Below, piece after piece: positions 32,271 to 38,368 of a stretch of DNA of 41,257 nucleotides. The stretch's first letter is position 1; each line of letters begins with the position of its first letter. Location: contig CAJVWV010000009.1 of the NCBI GenBank assembly GCA_913009695.1, positions 1-41,257 on the forward strand. Direction: 5' to 3'. This DNA is from an uncultured bacterium. GTDB taxonomy: Bacteria; Patescibacteriota; Patescibacteriia; Patescibacteriales; SZUA-104. The notes beneath the pieces are model-generated. The model did not search any database. It was not told where the DNA came from and saw only the letters and a program-made list of their open reading frames with translations. The position numbers and the translations under genes are program-made.

Positions 32271-32284
32271 TAAGGAGAGGGGGA
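32248..32284. repeat. Palindromic element family A, copy 7, ends the hydrolase gene
   Basis: CCTCACCCCAGCCCTCTCCTTAG then TAAGGAGAGGGGG. The TAG at 32268-32270 inside the element is the gene's stop codon. Confidence 0.88.
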
Positions 32285-32361
32285 ATATGGAAGGTTGATT
32301 TTTATTTTCATGGTGGTAGAATGAATTAAATATTAAATCTGCGAGAAAGGAGGTGAAGCGC

Positions 32362-32847
32362 ATGATTAGTGAAGAAGCGTTCCTTAAAAAGTTCAAAAAT
32401 GTTAATCTGCCCAAAGAAATGCTTGAAGAATTTTATAACTCAATCATTGAATCAATTACTTATGCAAGTGCTGGCAGCGCGCTTTTTCACCTTTTATTAA
32501 AAGTGGAAAAAGAGCAACAATGGACAGTATTGCAAAAAATTGATAATACAAGATTAGCAGTTTATAAAGGGGCACAGGACAAGGAGCTAGTAAAGGAATT
32601 TGTAAAAGGAATTAAAATAGAAAAAAAAATACGAGATCCGAATAATCAAAATATAAAAATTAGTAAAGGGGAATTACATCCCTTTACAATCTTAAGAAAA
32701 ATTATTATTCGGAGAGCGGGGATTTATGCGCAAATGTTTGCTCTAACCAAAAAAGAAATTGAGAAGTGCGAGGCGAGAGCAGAGGAATTATTAAAAGATA
32801 TGAGACGTTTATTTATGGGTAAAATATTAATTTTAACTATAGAATAA
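32362..32847 (+). CDS. Hypothetical helical protein, 161 residues
   Basis: Not recognised. I choose ATG 32362 (MISEEAFLKKFKNV) because AAAGGAGGTGA lies seven bases upstream. The product is mostly helical and basic (EKEQQWTVLQKID, IKIEKKIRDPNNQNIKI, EKCEARAEELLKDMRRLF). No signal peptide or membrane helix, so it is probably cytoplasmic. It is a single gene ending in a strong terminator. It has the strongest ribosome-binding site in the window, so high expression is likely. Confidence 0.75.
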   Translation: MISEEAFLKKFKNVNLPKEMLEEFYNSIIESITYASAGSALFHLLLKVEKEQQWTVLQKIDNTRLAVYKGAQDKELVKEFVKGIKIEKKIRDPNNQNIKISKGELHPFTILRKIIIRRAGIYAQMFALTKKEIEKCEARAEELLKDMRRLFMGKILILTIE

Positions 32848-32852
32848 ACCCG

Positions 32853-32880
32853 CCCGCGCTATTAAGTGCGGGATTTTTTA
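32853..32880 (+). terminator. Intrinsic terminator
   Basis: CCCGCGCT (32853-32860) pairs with AGTGCGGG (32865-32872), followed by ATTTTTTA. Confidence 0.9.
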
Positions 32881-32900
32881 TAACAAGGGATTTTTATAAC

Positions 32901-32928
32901 TTGTCATTTTTAAAATAAATGCTATAAT
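32901..32928 (+). promoter_or_regulatory. Promoter of the receiver gene
   Basis: TTGTCA (32901-32906), a 16-base spacer ending in TGC, TATAAT (32923-32928); an extended -10. Confidence 0.75.
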
Positions 32929-32972
32929 ATTATTAAATACAGCTTTAATTATATTATTTTAACGCTTTATTT

Positions 32973-33350
32973 ATGGTAGACGTAAAAAAGAAAATACTTA
33001 TTATTGAAGATGATTCGACTATTAGCGCAATGTATAAGGGAAAATTTGAAGCCGAAGGATTTATAGTGTTTACTGCCGGCGCGGGCGCGGAAGGTTTTGA
33101 GATTGCTAAAAAAGAAAAACTAGGCATAATTATGTTGGATATTATTTTACCGCAAATGGACGGTTTTTCTGTATTGACTGGGTTAAAAAGTGATATCAAA
33201 ACTAAAAATATACCCGTAATTATGCTTACTAATCTAGGAACCGACGAAGATAAAGTAAAGGCTAAAAAGTTAGGAGCCGTTGATTATATTGTTAAGGCTA
33301 ATTTAACGCCGGCGCAAGTAAGCGAAACAATTAAAAAATATATAAAATAA
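32973..33350 (+). CDS. Stand-alone response-regulator receiver (CheY-like)
   Basis: A single receiver domain of 125 residues: acidic pair D13/D14 (IIEDDS), phosphoacceptor D56 (MLDIILP), T86 (IMLTN) and K108 (YIVKAN). No output domain, so it acts by protein-protein contact or as a phosphate relay. No histidine kinase lies in the window. It has its own promoter 45 bases upstream and is followed by a hairpin at 33368-33393. Confidence 0.95.
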   Translation: MVDVKKKILIIEDDSTISAMYKGKFEAEGFIVFTAGAGAEGFEIAKKEKLGIIMLDIILPQMDGFSVLTGLKSDIKTKNIPVIMLTNLGTDEDKVKAKKLGAVDYIVKANLTPAQVSETIKKYIK

Positions 33351-33367
33351 TATAACGTCAGTAAAGT

Positions 33368-33393
33368 AAATGACGCGAATTTAAGCGTCATTT
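33368..33393 (+). terminator. Hairpin after the receiver gene, weak terminator
   Basis: AAATGACGC (33368-33376) pairs with GCGTCATTT (33385-33393), but only ATGTTATT follows, so termination may be partial and the next gene may be co-transcribed. Confidence 0.55.
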
Positions 33394-33416
33394 ATGTTAT
33401 TCGACATAATTTAATT

Positions 33417-34496
33417 ATGAAAAAAAGTTTTAAAGAAGATTTTCCATTAGCGCTTACTAAAACAAAAGTTGATGGACTTAATCAGAATTTTGATCTTTCT
33501 GATCCTGTCGAAAGAAAAAAATATTTTCAAGAAAAAGTTGGTCCAGAAATAGAAAAACTTAAAAAATATTTAGATGAAAATACTTTTATCGGTTATTGGC
33601 TGGGTAAAAAGAATTCCGGAAAAGGAACTTATTCAAAATTAATGATGGAAGTTTTTGGTAAAGATAAAATTGGCCATATTTCTGTCGGAGATGTAGTGCG
33701 TGATGTACATAGCTCTATGGATGATGAATCAAAGAAAAAAGAATTGCTTGACTATTTACATAAGCATTATAGAGGATATATTTCTGTGGAAGATGGAATT
33801 AAAGCTCTGCTTAGCCGTGATCAAAAAACCTTACTCCCGACTGAATTTATTTTAGCTTTAGTTAAAAGGGAAATTGATCAGATGCCAAAGAAGACGCTTT
33901 TTATTGACGGCTTTCCTCGAGAGTTAGATCAGGTTTCTTATTCATTATATTTTAGGGACTTAGTTAACTATAGGGAAGATTCCGATATATTTATTGCTAT
34001 TGATATTCCGGAGTCAGTTATAGATGAACGTATGAAATATAGAGTTGTATGCCCTAAGTGCCATGCTCCAAGAAATTTAAAACTTTTTGCCACTCCAAAA
34101 GTCGGTTTTGACAAAGATAAAAAAGAATATTATTTAATGTGCGACAATCCGGAATGTGGCGATGCTCGTATGGGCGTCAAAGAAGGCGATAACATGGGCA
34201 TTGAATCTATTAGGGATCGCCTTGAATTAGACGACAAATTAATTGAAAAAGTATTTTCTTTGCATGGAATTCCAAAAGTTTTACTAAGAAACTCTATCCC
34301 AGTTAAAGAGGTTGATAGTCTTGTTGATAAATATGAAATTACTCCTGAATATGTATATGAACTAGAGGGTGAAAAAGTAAAAACAATAGAAAAGCCGTGG
34401 ACAATAAAAGATGATGAAGGAAGTGAGGCGCATAGTTTATTGTCACCGCCAGTTGTAGTGTCGTTAATTAAGCAGTTAGTAAAGATATTAATATAA
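33417..34496 (+). CDS. Adenylate-kinase-like nucleotide kinase with long N-terminal extension, 359 residues
   Basis: P-loop kinase of the adenylate kinase family: GKKNSGKGTYS (63-73), HISVGDVVRD, FIDGFPRELDQ, and a zinc-type lid with CPKC (about 211-214) and CDNPEC (about 241-246). Adenylate kinases are usually about 215 residues. Here there is an extra N-terminal part of about 55 residues (LTKTKVDGLNQNFDLSDP) and a longer C-terminus. The P-loop reads GKKNSGKG instead of the common GxPGxGKG, so substrate or regulation may differ. It may be a moonlighting or paralogous kinase rather than the housekeeping Adk. It is preceded by a weak hairpin only, so it may be read with the receiver gene. Confidence 0.85.
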   Translation: MKKSFKEDFPLALTKTKVDGLNQNFDLSDPVERKKYFQEKVGPEIEKLKKYLDENTFIGYWLGKKNSGKGTYSKLMMEVFGKDKIGHISVGDVVRDVHSSMDDESKKKELLDYLHKHYRGYISVEDGIKALLSRDQKTLLPTEFILALVKREIDQMPKKTLFIDGFPRELDQVSYSLYFRDLVNYREDSDIFIAIDIPESVIDERMKYRVVCPKCHAPRNLKLFATPKVGFDKDKKEYYLMCDNPECGDARMGVKEGDNMGIESIRDRLELDDKLIEKVFSLHGIPKVLLRNSIPVKEVDSLVDKYEITPEYVYELEGEKVKTIEKPWTIKDDEGSEAHSLLSPPVVVSLIKQLVKILI

Positions 34497-34571
34497 ATTA
34501 ATCTGTGGATATTTACTATAAAACTATATAATAAATATAAACTTGTTTAATATTAGCCATAAAAAATAGTG

Positions 34572-34602
34572 TTGACTTATATTTTTATTCTGTTAATATA
34601 GT
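34572..34602 (+). promoter_or_regulatory. Promoter of the Val/Leu/Ile leader
   Basis: TTGACT (34572-34577), a 16-base spacer, TAATAT (34594-34599), or TATAGT at 34597-34602. It gives a leader of about 105 bases before the leader ORF. Confidence 0.7.
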
Positions 34603-34711
34603 ATCAGCCCCACACGCCTATTATCTTACAGACAATTTAGTTAGATATAACAAGAGTAGGTAGTGTTGGATAATTATTAATTTAATTATTAATTTAGGCA
34701 AAGGGGTAAAT

Positions 34712-34783
34712 ATGAAAAAAACAATCCACACAATTGGTGCGCAAATTAATGTCTTAGTGTTAGACATTATTGTCGTGCGTTAA
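34712..34783 (+). CDS. Leader peptide rich in Val/Leu/Ile, 23 residues
   Basis: Begins MKKTIHTIGAQIN and ends VLVLDIIVVR, so nine of the last ten residues before the Arg include four Val, two Leu and two Ile codons. AAGGGGT about five bases before the ATG is a fair ribosome-binding site. The stop TAA lies three bases before an 11-base segment that can form an antiterminator. This is the layout of ilv-type leader peptides. Its role would be to be translated, not to make a protein. Confidence 0.75.
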   Translation: MKKTIHTIGAQINVLVLDIIVVR

Positions 34784-34786
34784 ATT

Positions 34787-34876
34787 GGGTGGCTTTTCAA
34801 ACTAAAATATAAAAATAAATATAAATCATTTAAAAGGCCACCCAGTGAAGACGGGTGGTTATTTGTTTGTTCTTTA
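34787..34876 (+). promoter_or_regulatory. Attenuator with mutually exclusive hairpins (Val/Leu/Ile)
   Basis: GGGTGGCTTTT (34787-34797) can pair over 11 positions with AAAAGGCCACCC (34833-34843). The CCACCC in that same arm (34838-34843) can pair instead with GGGTGG (34853-34858), followed by the T-rich TTATTTGTTTGTTCTTT. A ribosome at the leader stop would cover 34787-34797 and favour the terminator. A ribosome stalled at the Val/Leu/Ile codons leaves it free and favours read-through. Confidence 0.72.
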
Positions 34877-35011
34877 AGAATATTAATAAATGCACTTTTA
34901 AGTTAAGTATTACGGGAAAGGACAAGTTCCTTTATGGTTAACATCACCCCTCTTGTACTCAGTTTAATAGGCAATCATAAGCCCTAGTTAGACAGCTTGA
35001 TAGTAGCATTT

Positions 35012-35048
35012 TGTTGGAGTGGCGAGAAATTTTCTCAAAGCCCCAACA
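35012..35048 (+). promoter_or_regulatory. Hairpin before the zinc-ribbon gene
   Basis: TGTTGG/CCAACA, GGC/GCC and AGAAA/TTTCT pairings form a bulged stem ending 11 bases before the ribosome-binding site. Its role is unclear; the rest of 34877-35011 shows nothing I can name. Confidence 0.5.
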
Positions 35049-35069
35049 CAAATTATTTAAGGAGGTATT

Positions 35070-35270
35070 ATGACAGGAGAAGACGGTGTCGTAGATGTCA
35101 AAGAAGCAAAGGATTTTAAGTGCAAAGAGTGCCACACTATGGATTCTACAACAAATGGTCATTGCACTAAATGTGGTTCAGGTAAGATAGATATAATTGA
35201 ACCGTTGCTTGGACCGAAAACCGACATGTCGGTTGGAGTATGTACTGAAAATTCAGCAATAAAACTCTAA
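35070..35270 (+). CDS. Small zinc-ribbon protein under Val/Leu/Ile attenuator, 66 residues
   Basis: An acidic start (MTGEDGVVDVKEAKD) precedes a zinc ribbon with CKEC and CTKC (residues about 18-35), then a tail with one more cysteine (GVCTEN). AAGGAGG ends four bases before the ATG. It is the first gene after the branched-chain amino-acid attenuator at 34712-34876, so it should be expressed when those amino acids run short. It has no similarity that I recognise to biosynthetic enzymes. A ribosome- or RNA-polymerase-binding zinc ribbon would be a reasonable guess, no more. Confidence 0.72.
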   Translation: MTGEDGVVDVKEAKDFKCKECHTMDSTTNGHCTKCGSGKIDIIEPLLGPKTDMSVGVCTENSAIKL

Positions 35271-35282
35271 AATTATACATTA

Positions 35283-35317
35283 GGGGGAAATAGCAGGGAG
35301 GATAAGCTATTTCCTCC
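35283..35317 (+). other. Twelve-pair hairpin without T-tract
   Basis: GGAAATAGC (35286-35294) pairs perfectly with GCTATTTCC (35306-35314), extended by GGG with CTCC. AACTCAATT follows, so it is not a standard terminator; RNA stabilisation or processing is possible. Confidence 0.6.
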
Positions 35318-35364
35318 CCAACTCAATTATCACTAATTAAAATATTTTAATTAAATAACAGATT

Positions 35365-35454
35365 ATGAATTTTGTTCAAAGATGTAAAAATATAATTATT
35401 ATCATTATTGAGATCATTATTAATGGTCAATTTTTGCATCCCCTGAAGACATAA
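35365..35454 (+). CDS. Isoleucine leader peptide, 29 residues
   Basis: Reads MNFVQRCKN, then IIIIIIEIIING: nine Ile codons (ATA, ATT, ATC) within ten positions, then QFLHPLKT. No ribosome-binding site is visible. The segment directly after the Ile codons can pair with the 5' arm of the terminator at 35477-35512. AT-rich DNA can give Ile runs by chance, but the run, the ORF end and the alternative pairing coincide. Confidence 0.65.
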   Translation: MNFVQRCKNIIIIIIEIIINGQFLHPLKT

Positions 35455-35512
35455 AATAGATTATAAGATAAATAATAAGAGTCGTCTTTGAAGGGAGACG
35501 GCTCTTGATTTA
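35441..35512 (+). promoter_or_regulatory. Attenuator with mutually exclusive hairpins (Ile)
   Basis: Terminator: AAGAGTCGTCT (35477-35487) pairs over 11 positions with AGACGGCTCTT (35496-35506), with a modest T-rich tail (GATTTAT). Antiterminator: TGAAGAC (35444-35450) with GTCTTTG (35484-35490) and CCC (35441-35443) with GGG (35493-35495). The two use the same bases. Confidence 0.6.
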
Positions 35513-35552
35513 TATAAAACAATATGTTAAATTTATTAGTTCTTTGAAAATC

Positions 35553-35605
35553 ATTGTCATTTCCACGCTTTTTCGCCAAAGGCGGATAGGCGCGGGAATG
35601 ACAAT
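35553..35605. repeat. Palindromic repeat, ATTGTCATTCC...GGAATGACAAT type
   Basis: Arms ATTGTCATTTCCACGC and CGCGGGAATGACAAT around CGCCAAAGGCG. It lies between the Ile attenuator and the gene it would control. This CATTCCCGCG type of repeat is widespread among bacteria. Confidence 0.75.
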
Positions 35606-35631
35606 AAAAATAAAACTTCAAAGGAGAAATC

Positions 35632-35964
35632 GTGAAAAAAGGAGACAAAAAAACCAAAGCATCATTAAGAGAATCATTATTAAAAGAGAATGAAACCTGG
35701 GAAGATTCCAGTAGCGCAGTTGTTGTAGTTCAAATAGGAAACAATCAATATGAAGTTTACTGTAACCCAAGTCGGCTCGGAAATAAGCGTTCATGTCGTG
35801 ACTTGCAAATAGCTCTTGGAGGAGCCAGAAGGGAGCATAGAGAAAAAGCTTTATTGGTAAAAGTTGGCGGCAAAGGAAAATGCAACGAAATTGTAGGGAG
35901 CAGTCTCTGCGAAAGGTGTGAATGTTACAAAACTGGTCAATTTTTTGATTTAATGACTCTTTAA
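35632..35964 (+). CDS. Hypothetical protein under Ile attenuator, 110 residues
   Basis: GTG start fixed by AAGGAG five bases upstream. Basic N-terminus (KKGDKKTKASLRESLLKEN), a beta-rich middle (SSAVVVVQIGNNQYEVYCN), a basic stretch (GGARREHREKALLVKVGGKG) and a Cys cluster near the end (CNEIVGSSLCERCECY). The five or more cysteines could bind a metal. Function unknown. It follows the Ile leader and palindromic repeat and ends at a strong terminator at 35977. It is the second Cys-containing small gene in a row behind an amino-acid leader. Confidence 0.7.
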   Translation: MKKGDKKTKASLRESLLKENETWEDSSSAVVVVQIGNNQYEVYCNPSRLGNKRSCRDLQIALGGARREHREKALLVKVGGKGKCNEIVGSSLCERCECYKTGQFFDLMTL

Positions 35965-35976
35965 TATTCTGCCGAC

Positions 35977-36018
35977 AACCCTTAGTCTACTAAATAGACT
36001 AAGGGTTGATTTTTTTTA
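35977..36018 (+). terminator. Strong intrinsic terminator
   Basis: AACCCTTAGTCTA (35977-35989) pairs over 13 positions with TAGACTAAGGGTT (35995-36007), followed by GATTTTTTTT. It overlaps the -35 of the next promoter. Confidence 0.95.
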
Positions 36019-36033
36019 TAAACATGCTATACT
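36006..36033 (+). promoter_or_regulatory. leuA promoter
   Basis: TTGATT (36006-36011), a 16-base spacer ending in TGC, TATACT (36028-36033). The same design as the Phe-leader promoter at 37907. The predicted start near 36040 is about six bases before the leader ATG. Confidence 0.75.
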
Positions 36034-36045
36034 TTATTTAATCAT

Positions 36046-36135
36046 ATGAAAATAATCGCAAACAGACAATTGTTATTAGATTTATTACTGTTATTATTAC
36101 CTAAACGGGTGGATGTTTTTCGTACGACTATATAA
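36046..36135 (+). CDS. leuL: Leucine leader peptide of leuA, 29 residues
   Basis: Reads MKIIANRQ, then LLLDLLLLLL, then PKRVDVFRTTI: nine Leu codons in ten, mostly TTA. No ribosome-binding site; the 5' untranslated region is only about six bases. It lies 100 bases before leuA with an attenuator in between. The Leu run directly before leuA matches the logic of the classical leu operon leader, which is the best support for reading the other three leaders the same way. Confidence 0.85.
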   Translation: MKIIANRQLLLDLLLLLLPKRVDVFRTTI

Positions 36136-36190
36136 AAAGTGAAGTAGATTATATAATGAAAACGCCGCCCGCAAGGGTGGTTTTTTCTTA
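36106..36190 (+). promoter_or_regulatory. leuA attenuator with mutually exclusive hairpins
   Basis: Terminator: GCCGCCC (36164-36170), GCAA loop, GGGTGGT (36175-36181), then TTTTTT. Antiterminator: CGGGTGG (36106-36112) with CCGCCCG (36165-36171), continued after a small internal loop by GTTTTT (36115-36120) with GAAAAC (36158-36163). CGGGTGG lies within the leader ORF directly after the Leu run. Confidence 0.82.
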
Positions 36191-36235
36191 GGTCTTTAAA
36201 AATAAATTAAATAACAAAAATAAAAAGGAGGGAGC

Positions 36236-37780
36236 ATGAGAACAATAAAGATTTTTGATACGACTTTAAGGGACGGAGAGCAGTCTCCGGGATGTACAAT
36301 GAATACGGCCGAGAAACTTCAGCTGGCTAAACAGCTGGCGCGCTTGGGAGTGGATATTATTGAAGCGGGTTTTGCTGTCGCTTCAAAAGATGATTTTAAT
36401 GCTATACGAACTATAGCTGGGGAAGTGGAAGGTCCTGTAATTTGTAGTCTTGCGCGCGCGGAAGAATATGATATAAAACGCGCATGGGGAGCGATTAAGG
36501 ACGCGCCCAAGAAGAGAATACATACGTTTCATTCAACTTCAGCTATTCATCTTTTATATCAGCACAAAGGCATGTCACAAGACGAGGCTTTAAAAAGATC
36601 TGTAAAAGCAGTTAAGTTTGCAAAGAGTTTTACGGGTGACGTTGAATTTTCACCAATGGATGCCACACGCACAGATACAGGATATCTTTGTGAAGTACTT
36701 GAAGCGGTTATTGAGGCTGGCGCCACAACGGTAAATATTCCTGATACGGTTGGATATATTATACCAGTTCAATTTGGAGATATGATCAAGGAGATATGCG
36801 ATAAAGTAAGCAATATCAACAAGGCTATTATCTCGGTGCATTGCCATAACGATCTCGGTCTTTCCACTTCTAATTCTTTGGCCGCAGTACTTAACGGCGC
36901 CGGACAGATTGAATGTACGGTAAACGGCATAGGTGAACGGGCAGGAAATTGTTCTCTTGAAGAGGTTGTAATGGCGCTACGAACAAGAAACGACATATTC
37001 AAAGCGGATACTAACATCGCAACAGAGGAAATAATGAAGTCTAGTCGGTTGCTTACCAGCATTACTGGCATGAGCGTACAACCCAACAAGGCGATTGTCG
37101 GAGCCAACGCATTCGCGCACGAATCTGGAATTCATCAGGATGGTCTTTTAAAAGAAAAGACTACCTATGAAATTATTAAGCCGGAAGACGTTGGAGTCAG
37201 TAGTACAAAGTTTGTTTTAGGAAAACATTCCGGAAGACATGGTTTTAGGGCGCGCCTTAAAGAGCTTGGTTATGAATTGTCCGACGAAGATTTTAAAATA
37301 GCTTTTAAAGTATTTGTGAAGCTTGCTGACAAAAAAAAGGACATCTACGACGAAGATCTTATGGCCATTGTTGACGAGGGAGTTAAAACCGTTTATGAAT
37401 ATTATCAGTTACTTGATGTTAAGCAAAGTTCAGATATGCATAATGAAAAAAAACCGTCTGCGTTTGTTAAACTTAAGATAGAAAAAACTGACAAAGAAGC
37501 GAATGCTGAAGGAGATGGTCCTGTGGATGCAGTGTATAATGCCATTAATATCTTAACAGGAATTGAAATTAAGTTGTTAAAATATGAGGTTGAAGCGATA
37601 ACGGAAGGCCCGAAAGCAATAGGAAGGGTAATTGTTATTATTGATTTTAACAGTAAAACAGTAAGAGGAAGCGGATCTCATACGAACATAGTCATTGCGT
37701 CTGCTAAAGCATATGTAAATGCGTTAAACAGACTAAAGGCAAACGGAACAAGAAAAGTTAGCCTATTAAACAAAGAGTAA
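36236..37780 (+). CDS. leuA: 2-isopropylmalate synthase
   Basis: First committed step of leucine synthesis: acetyl-CoA plus 2-ketoisovalerate to 2-isopropylmalate. The 514 residues include DTTLRDGEQSPG (8-19; R12 and D13 at the active site), the metal-binding SVHCHNDLGLS (about 201-211), GIGERAGNCSLEEV, and the C-terminal leucine-sensing domain (about 380-505; GDGPVDAVYNAI, GSGSHTNIVIASAKAYVNAL). Full length, so both catalysis and Leu feedback are expected. AAAAAGGAGGGAGC precedes the ATG. Double control is predicted: attenuation by leader 36046-36190 and allostery. No other leucine gene lies in the window. Leucine synthesis is unusual in reduced CPR genomes, so acquisition by transfer is possible. 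Citramalate or homocitrate synthase are related alternatives, but the regulatory domain and Leu leader favour LeuA. Confidence 0.92.
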   Translation: MRTIKIFDTTLRDGEQSPGCTMNTAEKLQLAKQLARLGVDIIEAGFAVASKDDFNAIRTIAGEVEGPVICSLARAEEYDIKRAWGAIKDAPKKRIHTFHSTSAIHLLYQHKGMSQDEALKRSVKAVKFAKSFTGDVEFSPMDATRTDTGYLCEVLEAVIEAGATTVNIPDTVGYIIPVQFGDMIKEICDKVSNINKAIISVHCHNDLGLSTSNSLAAVLNGAGQIECTVNGIGERAGNCSLEEVVMALRTRNDIFKADTNIATEEIMKSSRLLTSITGMSVQPNKAIVGANAFAHESGIHQDGLLKEKTTYEIIKPEDVGVSSTKFVLGKHSGRHGFRARLKELGYELSDEDFKIAFKVFVKLADKKKDIYDEDLMAIVDEGVKTVYEYYQLLDVKQSSDMHNEKKPSAFVKLKIEKTDKEANAEGDGPVDAVYNAINILTGIEIKLLKYEVEAITEGPKAIGRVIVIIDFNSKTVRGSGSHTNIVIASAKAYVNALNRLKANGTRKVSLLNKE

Positions 37781-37787
37781 TTATTAC

Positions 37788-37823
37788 AGGGTATTGCAAG
37801 TATTTGCAATACCCTCTTTTTTT
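37788..37823 (+). terminator. leuA terminator
   Basis: AGGGTATTGCAA (37788-37799) pairs with TTGCAATACCCT (37804-37815), followed by CTTTTTTT. Confidence 0.95.
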
Positions 37824-37842
37824 GCTTATTTTAGGTAAAAAA

Positions 37843-37895
37843 TCCCCCAACCCCCTTTAATCCCCGCAGCTTGACGGGGCAGGAAAGGGGGAATT
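37843..37895. repeat. GC-rich palindromic repeat after leuA
   Basis: TCCCCCAACCCCCTTTAATC and GGAAAGGGGGAATT arms around CCCCGCAGCTTGACGGGG. The same general type as the family A repeats. Confidence 0.7.
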
Positions 37896-37906
37896 AGTTA
37901 TAAACA

Positions 37907-37934
37907 TTGATTTTTGTAGTAAATATGATATAAT
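37907..37934 (+). promoter_or_regulatory. Promoter of the Phe leader
   Basis: TTGATT (37907-37912), a 16-base spacer ending in TGA, TATAAT (37929-37934). Confidence 0.78.
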
Positions 37935-37953
37935 TATCCACAAGTACAATATT

Positions 37954-38052
37954 ATGATTAAAACATTACAAAAAACTAATCTATTAAGCTTTTTTAGCTT
38001 TTTCTTCTTCGGCTCTCGTAAGAGGTTGGTTTCTTGTGGTGTTTTAACTTAA
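37954..38052 (+). CDS. Phenylalanine leader peptide, 32 residues
   Basis: Reads MIKTLQKTNLLS, then FFSFFFFG (six Phe codons, TTT and TTC), then SRKRLVSCGVLT. It recalls the leader peptides of pheA and pheST. No ribosome-binding site; the 5' untranslated region is about 13 bases. The codons AAG AGG TTG GTT directly after the Phe run form the antiterminator half. Confidence 0.78.
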   Translation: MIKTLQKTNLLSFFSFFFFGSRKRLVSCGVLT

Positions 38053-38120
38053 ACTAGGTTAAAGCTCATAAAGGAAAACAAAAACCGGCCTCTTTGATAG
38101 GGGGTCGGTTTTAGTTTATA
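38020..38120 (+). promoter_or_regulatory. Attenuator with mutually exclusive hairpins (Phe)
   Basis: Terminator: AAAACCGGCCTC (38081-38092) pairs over 12 positions with GGGGTCGGTTTT (38101-38112), followed by AGTTTAT. Antiterminator: AAGAGGTTGGTTT (38020-38032) pairs over 13 uninterrupted positions (two G-U) with AAACCGGCCTCTT (38082-38094). This is the strongest alternative pairing of the four. Confidence 0.82.
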
Positions 38121-38189
38121 AAAGTATTTTTGCTCTTTACAAATATTATTAGTTAGTATAAGATAATCTAATTATTTAAGGAGGAATTA

Positions 38190-38327
38190 ATGAAAGATAA
38201 TAAGAACATTAAAAAACAAGAAGGGAAAGGTGAAAAGTTTGAAGCCGGAATCAGCGAAGATGTTGTAAAAAATATCGTTAGATCGCCGAGAGTGAAAAAA
38301 GATAAGAGCCCTTATTTTGTAAAATAG
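38190..38327 (+). CDS. Small basic protein under Phe attenuator, 45 residues
   Basis: MKDNKNIKKQEGKGEKFEAG begins a highly charged Lys-rich peptide, ending SPRVKKDKSPYFVK. AAGGAGG ends five bases before the ATG; the stop is TAG. It is the first gene after the Phe attenuator. Composition suggests a nucleic-acid- or ribosome-associated peptide, but no family is recognised. The next small gene follows 41 bases later. Confidence 0.68.
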   Translation: MKDNKNIKKQEGKGEKFEAGISEDVVKNIVRSPRVKKDKSPYFVK

Positions 38328-38368
38328 CTTGTAATTATAAATAATAAGATTTGGAAGGGGGAATATAA

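Noticed and set aside
1711-32284. CRISPR array from repeated GC-rich units
   Set aside because: The copies are palindromic, dispersed over 30 kb and mostly inside genes, with no regular spacers and no cas genes.
34787-34876. Metabolite riboswitch instead of attenuator
   Set aside because: The stems are simple and no aptamer consensus I know is present, whereas the adjacent codon run explains the layout.
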